64,000 nucleotides of DNA from an uncultured Corynebacterium sp. (GTDB lineage Bacteria > Actinomycetota > Actinomycetes > Mycobacteriales > Mycobacteriaceae), in assembly GCF_902489365.1 (NCBI RefSeq), contig NZ_CABTZR010000002.1:1-64000 (forward strand), written 5' to 3'. The position numbers were made by a program, and so were the translations under genes. Of the stretch, positions 26,153-33,151 are shown one piece after another. The notes under the pieces were generated by a model. It was not told the DNA's origin. It saw nothing but the letters and a program-made list of their open reading frames with translations, and did not search any database. The stretch's first letter is position 1, and each line of letters begins with the position of its first letter.

Positions 26153-26476
26153 GTCTTTAAGGCTATCCGTTCTGGCGGGCAAGTGTGGACGCTGGTGCCA
26201 ATCTTCCTAGGCACGCTGGCAGTCCGCCACAACTTCCGGGTGGTTCCATAATGTGCTTCAAGAAGGGTTCATCATGCGCTTCCAGATAGCTCGAATACTG
26301 ATGGTCCTTACGGATGGTCCCTTTAGTCTGGTCTCTTATCGGTGCAAAGAGACCATCTGCGGGCGCCTTTCCTGCGATAGATGGTCCCTTTTCGCCGTAA
26401 AGGGACCAAAGCAAGAGGACCCAACTATAGGGACCATTTTGTGAGTCAAGCCCGCCAACGGGGGCGCGGAGGCAAA
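26153..26476. other. 324-bp intergenic region between hemW and hrcA
   Basis: No coding frame is convincing. Most of the space is the palindromic repeat at 26314-26437. The hrcA promoter should lie between 26153 and about 26300. Confidence 0.5.
26314..26437. repeat. GGTCCCTTT-type palindromic repeat, copy 3
   Basis: The left arm reads ATGGTCCCTTTAGTCTGGTC then TCGGTGCAAAGAGACCATCT. The right arm reads AGATGGTCCCTTTTCGCCG, AAAGGGACCAAAGCAAGAGG and ends ATAGGGACCAT. Inner parts share GTGCAAAG and TTTCCTGCGATAGATGGTCC-like words with copy 2 (TTTCGCGCGATAGGTGGTCC). No gene inside. Confidence 0.75.
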
Positions 26477-27613
26477 CTAGCGGGCAGTGTCTTCCGCGAC
26501 GAGGAGGTCAGTGATGATGCCATCCGCGAGCAGGCGGCCAGCCTTGGTCACGCGGAGGCGGTCCTCGGCGCGCTCGAGCAGGCCGCGCTCGATGAAACGC
26601 GCGGCCACGGGCTCAGCCGCCGGCGCGAGCCAGGAAGCGGGGATGCCCTCGCGCAGGCGCAGCCCCAACATGATGCGCTCGGTATGGCGGTCAGCCTCCG
26701 TGAGCTGCTCGCGCTCCTTCACCGGCAACTCGCCCTCACCTACCGCCTTGATGTAGGTCCGCGGGTTCTTCACGTTAAAGAAGCGCTCGTTGCCCAAGTG
26801 CGAATGGGCGCCCGGACCCGCGCCCCACCAATTGCCGTCCACCCAATAGATGCGGTTGTGCTGGCACTCCCCACCCGGCTTGGCCCAGTTGGAGACCTCG
26901 TACCACTCGAAACCTTCAGCTTCGAGCGTGGAGGAGATCATCTCATAGCGCCGGGCCAGCACGTCCTCATTTGGGGCGGGCAGCAAGCCCTTGGACACCT
27001 TGCGGGCCATACGCGTGCCGTCCTCCACAATGAGTGAATACGCGCTGATGTGATCCACCCCGGTCTCCAGGGCGCGCTCCAAGGTCAGGGCAACGTCGGC
27101 GTCCTCTTCTGTCGGCGTGCCATAAATCATGTCCAAGTTAACGTGCTCGAAGCCCGCGGCAATGGCCTCGCGGGCGGCATCGAAGGCGCGGCCCGGCGTG
27201 TGGGCTCGCTCCAACACGGCAAGCACCCCTGGGGAGGCGGATTGCATGCCCAGGGAGAGGCGGGTAAAGCCGGCGTCGAGAAGCCCGGCGAAGTACTCCG
27301 GCGAGGTGGATTCCGGGTTGGATTCCGTGGTGACCTCCGCGCCTGGGGCGAGGCCGAAGGTGTCGCGGATCTTCGACAAGACACGGCCCAGGCCGTCCGC
27401 GCCCAGCAGGCTCGGCGTGCCGCCGCCAATAAAAACCGTTTCGGCCTCACGCCCCACCTGCGCCGCCGCCATATCCAGTTCCTTCTCCAGCGCAGCCAGA
27501 TAACCGCTGGTCAGATCCCCTCCCAGCTCACCGGGCGTATAGGTGTTGAAATCGCAATAGCCACAGCGGGAGGCACAGAAGGGAACGTGAATATAAAGAC
27601 CGAAGGGATCCAT
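26477..27613 (-). CDS. hemW: Radical SAM haem chaperone HemW (HemN-like)
   Basis: A 378-residue radical SAM protein. The iron-sulfur motif is VPFCASRCGYCDFNTY near residue 12, followed by VFIGGGTPSLLG near 70, EVTTESNPES near 100 and SLGMQSASPGVLAVL near 125. A C-terminal HemN-like region has EVSNWAKPGGECQHNRIYW and WWGAGPGAHSHLG. Proteins of this length lacking HemN's N-terminal extension are HemW, which inserts haem into target enzymes rather than oxidising coproporphyrinogen. The ATG at 27613 is preferred to an in-frame TTG at 27622. It lies next to hrcA as in many Gram-positives. Confidence 0.9.
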   Translation of the reverse strand: MDPFGLYIHVPFCASRCGYCDFNTYTPGELGGDLTSGYLAALEKELDMAAAQVGREAETVFIGGGTPSLLGADGLGRVLSKIRDTFGLAPGAEVTTESNPESTSPEYFAGLLDAGFTRLSLGMQSASPGVLAVLERAHTPGRAFDAAREAIAAGFEHVNLDMIYGTPTEEDADVALTLERALETGVDHISAYSLIVEDGTRMARKVSKGLLPAPNEDVLARRYEMISSTLEAEGFEWYEVSNWAKPGGECQHNRIYWVDGNWWGAGPGAHSHLGNERFFNVKNPRTYIKAVGEGELPVKEREQLTEADRHTERIMLGLRLREGIPASWLAPAAEPVAARFIERGLLERAEDRLRVTKAGRLLADGIITDLLVAEDTAR

Positions 27614-27723
27614 GGGGAACAAAATAACCGACTAAGCCGTTGAAGCGGTAGTCTATAGTGCATATTTGCAATCCCCGATAGTTAAGAAAGGCCCCCTTTT
27701 TCGTGGAACCTCCGAGTCGATGT

Positions 27724-27750
27724 CCCCACCGCCTACGTAAGGCGGTGGGG
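27724..27750 (+). promoter_or_regulatory. Perfect hairpin covering the ribosome-binding region of a CorC-like gene
   Basis: CCCCACCGCC at 27724-27733 pairs without mismatch to GGCGGTGGGG at 27741-27750, with a TACGTAA loop. The 3' arm ends six bases before the GTG start at 27757, so the only SD-like sequence (GGTGGGG) is inside the stem. On the mRNA this would hide the ribosome-binding site. It has no T run on the plus strand and does not follow a plus-strand gene, so it is more likely a control element than a terminator. Confidence 0.55.
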
Positions 27751-27756
27751 TAAGCC

Positions 27757-29130
27757 GTGTTATCTGCCATCCTGATGATTGTGGCGGGTTTCGCCGTCAT
27801 CGCTCTCATTATCGTGGCTAACGCCTACTTCGTGGCGCAGGAATTCGCCTTCATGTCGGTGGACCGCACACAGCTGCGCCAGCGCGCGGCGACCGGGGAT
27901 AAGCCCGCGGAGCGCGCCTTAAAAATCACGCAAAAGACCTCCTTCATGCTCTCCGGTGCGCAGCTGGGTATTACGATTACGGGCCTGCTCATTGGTTATG
28001 TGGCCGAGCCCCTCGTGGGCCAAGGCCTAGGCCAGCTGCTCGGCGGCGTGGGCGTGCCCACGGGCGTGTCCGTCGCCATCGGCACGGTCACCGCGCTGGC
28101 GGTGTCGACAGTTCTCACGATGCTCTTCGCCGAGCTCTTCCCCAAGAACTACACCATCGCCGCCCCCATGAAGTCGGCGCTGTGGCTGTCCGCGTCCACC
28201 ATGTGGTACCTGCGGATTTTCGGATGGCTGGTCCACTTCTTCGAGTACTCCTCTAACGCCCTGCTCAAGGTTTTCGGCATCGAGCCGGTGGAGGACGTTG
28301 ATTCTTCCGCCACCACCGATGACCTGGAATCCATCGTGGATGCCTCCCACGAGGCCGGCGACTTGGATGAGGACACCTACCTGGTCCTCGACCGCCTCCT
28401 CGATTTCCCCGAGCACGATGTCGGGCACGCCATGATTCCGCGCTCGCGCGTGGATGTCATCGAGCCGGAGACCACCATCGGTGAAGTGCGCGAGATGATG
28501 TCGGAAAACCACACGCGCTACCCCATCATCGACGATGAGCACAATCCCATCGGCGTGGTGCACCTCTACGATGTGCTGGGCACTGAGCTGCCTCCGGCCA
28601 CCCCGGCTCGAGAAATCATGAAGGAACCCGTGGTGGTGCCGGAGCTCATGCCGCTTCCCGACGTCGTCACAGAGCTTCGCGACGCCGACGAGAAACTCGC
28701 CTGCGTCATCGACGAATACGGTGGCTTCGTCGGGATTGTGACCATGGAGGACCTAGCCGAGGAAATCCTTGGTGATGTCACCGACGAGCACGACCTCGAA
28801 GAGACCGAAGAAATCACCGAGCAGGACGAGACGCACTGGATCGTCGACGGTGACACGCCCATCGACGAGATCGAGCGCGCCATCGGCCACGACCTGCCAG
28901 AGGGCGATTTCGAGACCGTCGCCGGCCTGCTCATCGCGCACTCCGGCACGCTACCGGAGGAGGGCGAGGAGCTTTCCATCGAGCTCGAGGCCGAACCGGA
29001 AGACTGGGTCGACGGCGACGAGGCCCCCACCCGCACGCTCAACGTGCGCGTCGAGGAAATCGACCGCCACGTCCCCTCCGTCCTGGCACTCGAGCTGGTG
29101 GAGGAATTCCCGGAAGGAGAAGATGACTAA
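27757..29130 (+). CDS. CNNM/CorC-type membrane protein with CBS pair (first of two)
   Basis: A 457-residue DUF21-CBS-CorC_HlyC protein. The N-terminal DUF21 region has four hydrophobic segments (SAILMIVAGFAVIALIIVAN at the start; QLGITITGLLIGYVAEPLVG; VSVAIGTVTALAVSTVLTML). The CBS pair spans about 215-335 (HAMIPRSRVDVIEPETTIGE, CVIDEYGGFVGIVTMEDLAE), then the CorC_HlyC domain at the C-terminus (DLPEGDFETVAGLLIAHSG). Family members are linked to magnesium and cobalt transport or efflux. Start is GTG 27757, behind a strong hairpin. The next gene, a shorter paralogue, overlaps it by one base. Confidence 0.88.
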   Translation: MLSAILMIVAGFAVIALIIVANAYFVAQEFAFMSVDRTQLRQRAATGDKPAERALKITQKTSFMLSGAQLGITITGLLIGYVAEPLVGQGLGQLLGGVGVPTGVSVAIGTVTALAVSTVLTMLFAELFPKNYTIAAPMKSALWLSASTMWYLRIFGWLVHFFEYSSNALLKVFGIEPVEDVDSSATTDDLESIVDASHEAGDLDEDTYLVLDRLLDFPEHDVGHAMIPRSRVDVIEPETTIGEVREMMSENHTRYPIIDDEHNPIGVVHLYDVLGTELPPATPAREIMKEPVVVPELMPLPDVVTELRDADEKLACVIDEYGGFVGIVTMEDLAEEILGDVTDEHDLEETEEITEQDETHWIVDGDTPIDEIERAIGHDLPEGDFETVAGLLIAHSGTLPEEGEELSIELEAEPEDWVDGDEAPTRTLNVRVEEIDRHVPSVLALELVEEFPEGEDD

Positions 29131-30197
29131 TGACTGATACCTGGTGGTTCAACCTCCTTATCACTCTGCTCATCATCGCCGCTTCCGCCTTCTTCGTGGT
29201 CATCGAGTTCTCCCTCATGGGTGCGCGCCGCAACCGGTTGGAGGAGACCGCGGAATCCTCGGCGGCTTCGCGCGCGGGCCTACGCTCGCTTAATGAGCTG
29301 ACCGTCATGCTGGCCGGCGCCCAGCTGGGCATTACCGCCGCGACCTTCGTCCTGGGTGCCGTGACCAAGCCCTGGGTCCATCACCTGCTCATGACCCCGC
29401 TGGAGGCTCTCGGCCTGCCGCTGGGCGTTGCTGACGTCATTTCCTTCCTGCTAGCCCTGTTCGTCGTGACCTTCCTGCACTTGGTCATCGGTGAAATGGC
29501 TCCGAAATCGTGGGCCATCGCCCACCCAGAGACCGCCCTGCAGCTCATTGCGGTGCCCGCCCGCGGCTTCATCTGGCTCTTCCGTCCGCTGCTGCTCTGG
29601 ATCAACAAGATGGCCAACAAGCTGGTGACGATGACCGGCGAAGAACCCGTCGACCGTGCTGGTGCCGCCGGCTATGACGCGGAGACCCTGCGGCACCTCG
29701 TCGAGCACTCGCGCCTGACGGGCACGCTTGACGACGACTCCGCCAACCAGATCACCGGCGTCATCGAACTGGAAGCCGCCACCGCGGCGCAGCTGGCCCG
29801 CGAGCACGGCTCGGAAATCCTGCCACTTTCCTCCGATGCCACCGTGGCTGAGCTTCATGACCTCGTGGTGCGCAAATCCATCATGCGCGTGCTGGTCTAC
29901 CCGCGCACCTCGCGCATCCCGCGCATCGTCCACGTGCGCGATACCCTGCTGGCGGACCCGGACACCCCGGTGCTGGATTTCTCCCGCCCAGCACTAGCTG
30001 TAGGCTCCTCCTCCACCGTGCAGAAGACTCTGGACCAGATGCGCGCTCGCAACGAGCAACTCGTCGTCGTGGGCAAGCCCACCAAGGACAAGACGGTGTG
30101 GATTTTGACCTGGGATGACATCATGGGTCAGCTGTGGCCGCAGATTACGGAGCAGCTGGACCAGGCCGTGCCGGCGTCGAAGAACCCAGGGGTCTAG
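29130..30197 (+). CDS. CNNM/CorC-type membrane protein with CBS pair (second of two)
   Basis: A 355-residue paralogue of the upstream gene. DUF21 membrane segments are WWFNLLITLLIIAASAFFVV, QLGITAATFVLGAVTKPWVH and VISFLLALFVVTFLHLVIGE. The CBS region (about 225-335) is present (RVLVYPRTSRIPRIVHVRDT, QLVVVGKPTKDKTVWILTWD) but more divergent, and the CorC_HlyC domain at the end is missing. Such tandem pairs of a full and a short member are common in actinobacteria and probably work as a heteromer in divalent-cation handling. Translation is coupled through TAATG at 29128-29132. A strong hairpin follows at 30288-30330. Confidence 0.87.
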   Translation: MTDTWWFNLLITLLIIAASAFFVVIEFSLMGARRNRLEETAESSAASRAGLRSLNELTVMLAGAQLGITAATFVLGAVTKPWVHHLLMTPLEALGLPLGVADVISFLLALFVVTFLHLVIGEMAPKSWAIAHPETALQLIAVPARGFIWLFRPLLLWINKMANKLVTMTGEEPVDRAGAAGYDAETLRHLVEHSRLTGTLDDDSANQITGVIELEAATAAQLAREHGSEILPLSSDATVAELHDLVVRKSIMRVLVYPRTSRIPRIVHVRDTLLADPDTPVLDFSRPALAVGSSSTVQKTLDQMRARNEQLVVVGKPTKDKTVWILTWDDIMGQLWPQITEQLDQAVPASKNPGV

Positions 30198-30212
30198 CGC
30201 TTACGCGCTAGA

Positions 30213-30279
30213 CGATGACACACGAAGCTAAGCGTGGCACAGGAAGCTAAACGGTGGCACGCAAAGTTATTCGTGCCAC
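30213..30279 (+). repeat. Three degenerate tandem repeats of about 20 bp
   Basis: Units GATGACACACGAAGCTAAGC, GTGGCACAGGAAGCTAAACG and GTGGCACGCAAAGTTATTCG follow one another in the 180-bp gap, ending in GTGCCACAC. They share TGRCAC and RAAGYTAW. An 8-bp inverted repeat, TCTAGCGC/GCGCTAGA at 30193-30212, lies just before and overlaps the stop codon. Confidence 0.45.
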
Positions 30280-30287
30280 ACTAGCAA

Positions 30288-30330
30288 CGAAGAGCGCCAC
30301 CGAGAGAGGGAATCTCGGTGGCGCTCTTCG
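30288..30330. terminator. Strong bidirectional hairpin between converging genes
   Basis: An 18-bp perfect stem, CGAAGAGCGCCACCGAGA at 30288-30305 against its complement at 30313-30330, with a 7-base loop. It lies between the stop codons of two converging genes. The stem is unusually long and has no T run on either side. Confidence 0.75.
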
Positions 30331-30377
30331 TAGGTAATCCTTGTGCGTTGGCAACAAGGAAGTCTGTAATGCGGCGA

Positions 30378-31058
30378 CTAGGCGGTCGTGGCGGCCTTCT
30401 TCTGGCGCTTGGCGCGCACACGGGCAACGACGGCGTCAATACGCGCGCGCTCCTCTAGGAAGGGCGGCGGGTTATGCCCACGCATGGTGCGCACGAAGGC
30501 GGGGTGCGCCTCAACGACGGTGTGACGCCAAGCCTGCACGGCGATGAGCGCGGACTCGCCGGCTCGCTTGTACAGGTTCGGCAAGGAGACCACATCGAGG
30601 TTGCGGGCCACGGCGTCGGTTTGCGCCAGCACGTACTCGACGAGCTCGCGCAGGTAGGCGGCCACCGCGGCGGTGCGGCCACGCAGGGTTTCTGCCAGCT
30701 CCGAGACCACAACGGGCGGGCCGGAGATGGGCAGGCCCTCAGCCAATGCGCGGGCGGTAAGCTGCTTGGGCTCCTCGACATCATTGTCACCGGAGGAAGC
30801 AGCGGAGATGGTGCCGGACTTCAGCCCGGAGACCAGCGCGTGGCGCAAGCCGATGAGCTCGCCCACGCAGCGCCCGGAATCCACGCGGGCGTCCTCGACG
30901 ATGTCCCCCAGCTCAGCCAAGCAGTCGAGGGAAAGTTCATCATCCCAGTCCTCGATGGCCTCGATGAGGTGCTCGATGTAGTCAACGACTTCGTCGCCGA
31001 TGTTATAGATTTCTTGGGTCAGCTCACGGTGGCGCAGCTCGGCTGCGATTTTGTGCAT
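30378..31058 (-). CDS. Helical cytoplasmic protein of unknown function
   Basis: A 226-residue all-helical protein without signal peptide or membrane segment. Two parts can be seen, an acidic N-terminal half (QEIYNIGDEVVDYIEHLIEA, LAELGDIVEDARVDSGRCVG) and a C-terminal half (VVSELAETLRGRTAAVAAYL, LPNLYKRAGESALIAVQAWR) with a basic tail. The pattern loosely recalls PhoU-like helical bundles but I cannot assign it. It is transcribed alone, with a strong terminator behind it. Base composition matches its neighbours, so it is likely a native, lineage-specific gene. Confidence 0.65.
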   Translation of the reverse strand: MHKIAAELRHRELTQEIYNIGDEVVDYIEHLIEAIEDWDDELSLDCLAELGDIVEDARVDSGRCVGELIGLRHALVSGLKSGTISAASSGDNDVEEPKQLTARALAEGLPISGPPVVVSELAETLRGRTAAVAAYLRELVEYVLAQTDAVARNLDVVSLPNLYKRAGESALIAVQAWRHTVVEAHPAFVRTMRGHNPPPFLEERARIDAVVARVRAKRQKKAATTA

Positions 31059-31216
31059 AGGCTACCCTTTCCGCGAGAACCTCTAGTTGAGGTTTAGAGT
31101 TTTTCTGACCCCGCTGACTCTATTAGAGATTCTCCCGTGGGTCTGCGCGACACTCCGAAGGAATTCACAGACTCCGTCCAGCGGCTGCATTCCGCCGGAC
31201 CGTACCTGCGCCGACG

Positions 31217-33058
31217 TTACTTCTTGCCGGCGTAGAGGCGCTCGATATCCGCTGCGTAGCGCTGCGCCACGACATAGCGCTTCACCTTCATCGTGGGGGT
31301 GAGCTCGTTGCTTTCCTCGGTGAGGTCCTGGTCGAGGATGACGAACTTCTTGATGCCCTCGGCGTGGGAGACCGTAGCGTTGACCTGGTTGATGGCGTCC
31401 TGGATATCCGCGCGCAGTGCCGGATCCGCTGCCACCTCACGCATGCCCTTGGTCGCAGAAATGTTGTGATCGGCCTTCCAGCGCTTGAGCGCATCCTCAT
31501 CGAGTGTGAGCAAGACGCCGATGAACGGCTTGCCGTCGCCGACCACCATGGCCTGGGAAATCAGCGGGTGGGAGCGCAGGATATCTTCCATCGGCCCCGG
31601 CGAGACGTTCTTACCGCCAGCGGTGACGATGAGGTCCTTCTTGCGGCCGGTGATAACGAGTTTGCCGTCCTCATCAATCTCACCCAGGTCACCGGTGTTG
31701 TACCAACCGTCCTGCAGGGCGTTCTCGGTGGCCTCCTCGTTCTGCCAGTAGCCCTTGAAGACGATATCGCCCTTGATCATGATCTCGCCGTCGTCATTAA
31801 TGCGCAGCGTCGTTCCACCGAGCGGCGGGCCGACGGTACCGATGGACTGGTCCACGAAGTCCACGGCGGCGGCCGCAGCGGTCTCCGTGAGCCCGTAGCC
31901 CTCATAGATGGTCACGCCGATGCCGCGGTACCAGTGCAACAGGTCCTGCGAGATGGCCGAGCCACCGGAGATACAGTACTTGACTTCGCCGCCCATGGCC
32001 TGACGAATGGCGCCGTAGACCAGCTTGTCATAGGCCTTGCGCTTGGCCTTAAGAACTCGGTTGGGCCCCTCCGGGGTATCCAGTGCCTTCGAGTACTCGA
32101 TGGCGACCTTCTCTGCACGGTCGAAGATGGCGCCCTTGACTGCAGAAGAACCGTGGGCCTTGGCGGAAGCGCCGTTGCGAACCTTTTCAAAGACGCGCGG
32201 CACACCCAGGATCAGGTTCGGGCGGGAACGCGCGAACTCGATGGTGATGGTGCCAAAGTCGGACCAGTGATTCTGGGACGCACCACCGATGGTGACCGCG
32301 AGGGACACCGCACGGCTAAAGACGTGCGCTAGCGGCAAAAAGGTCAGAACGTGGGAGCCCGGCACGGCGATGGCACCGATTGGGTTGGTCAGCAGGCCGC
32401 GCGCTTCAGCGAGCCAGTTGCGGTGGGTCAACATGCAGCCCTTGGGCCGTCCGGTGGTGCCGGAGGTGTAGACCAGCGAGGCCACGTCATCGGTAGCTGT
32501 GGCCTCGATGCGCTGGTCGACAGTATCGTCACTGACATCACGGCCTTCAAACTTCAGGGTATCGATGGCGGAAGAGTTGATCTCTAGGATGCGGCGCAGC
32601 TGGGAAGGAGAGCCGTGCAACTGTGGGGTGCCATCCTCTTGCAGCTTCAGGTGCTTGACCAGCTCGGAGTGCTCGCGGGTTTCCGTAATGGCCAGGATGG
32701 CCCCGGAATCCTCGATGATCCACTGGACCTGGGACATGGACGAAGAGGGGTACACCGGAACGGAGATAGCACCGGCCGCCCAGATGGCGTAGTCCAATAG
32801 GGACCACTCATAGCGGGTGGTAGAGATAAGCGCCACGCGGTCGCCCTGCTCCACGCCGAAAGCGATGAGGCCCTTGGCCACCGCGTAGACTTCCTCCACA
32901 AATTCCTTGGCGGTGACGTTGATCCACTCATAATTCGCGGGGCGGGTAAACAGCACGCCATGTGGGCGGGCGTGCGCCGTGGCCATCATGGCGGTAAGGC
33001 AGGTCTCCCCGTCTTTGATCTCGAACTCCACTTTCGTGTGCGCTTCATTCAAAGTCAC
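31217..33058 (-). CDS. fadD15: Long-chain fatty-acid-CoA ligase (FadD15-like)
   Basis: A 613-residue AMP-forming synthetase that activates long-chain fatty acids to acyl-CoA. Motifs are the P-loop SLVYTSGTTGRPKGCMLTHR near 190-210, YEGYGLTETAAAAAVDF near 350, GWYNTGDLGEIDEDGKLVIT near 440, and the C-terminal RKKDLIVTAGGKNVSP with the hinge and catalytic-Lys region. The GTG at 33058 is preceded by GGAAAGGAC, a good ribosome-binding site; the longer frame upstream lacks one. It diverges from malQ. In corynebacteria such enzymes recycle fatty acids for membrane and mycolate lipids. Confidence 0.92.
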   Translation of the reverse strand: MTLNEAHTKVEFEIKDGETCLTAMMATAHARPHGVLFTRPANYEWINVTAKEFVEEVYAVAKGLIAFGVEQGDRVALISTTRYEWSLLDYAIWAAGAISVPVYPSSSMSQVQWIIEDSGAILAITETREHSELVKHLKLQEDGTPQLHGSPSQLRRILEINSSAIDTLKFEGRDVSDDTVDQRIEATATDDVASLVYTSGTTGRPKGCMLTHRNWLAEARGLLTNPIGAIAVPGSHVLTFLPLAHVFSRAVSLAVTIGGASQNHWSDFGTITIEFARSRPNLILGVPRVFEKVRNGASAKAHGSSAVKGAIFDRAEKVAIEYSKALDTPEGPNRVLKAKRKAYDKLVYGAIRQAMGGEVKYCISGGSAISQDLLHWYRGIGVTIYEGYGLTETAAAAAVDFVDQSIGTVGPPLGGTTLRINDDGEIMIKGDIVFKGYWQNEEATENALQDGWYNTGDLGEIDEDGKLVITGRKKDLIVTAGGKNVSPGPMEDILRSHPLISQAMVVGDGKPFIGVLLTLDEDALKRWKADHNISATKGMREVAADPALRADIQDAINQVNATVSHAEGIKKFVILDQDLTEESNELTPTMKVKRYVVAQRYAADIERLYAGKK

Positions 33059-33151
33059 AGTTGTGTCCTTTCCCACAAAAATTAAATTCCAGCCCACTCT
33101 ACCAATCGGATTTCTCCCGCGCGCAGGGAGGGCGTGGCACAATTGGGGGAT

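Noticed and set aside
25064..26476. CIRCE operator for HrcA
   Set aside because: I found no TTAGCACTC-N9-GAGTGCTAA-like site near dnaJ2 or hrcA.
31137..31235. 32-codon plus-strand frame ending inside the fadD15 3' end
   Set aside because: The translation looks protein-like, but there is no ribosome-binding site and it overlaps fadD15 on the other strand; too little to support a gene.
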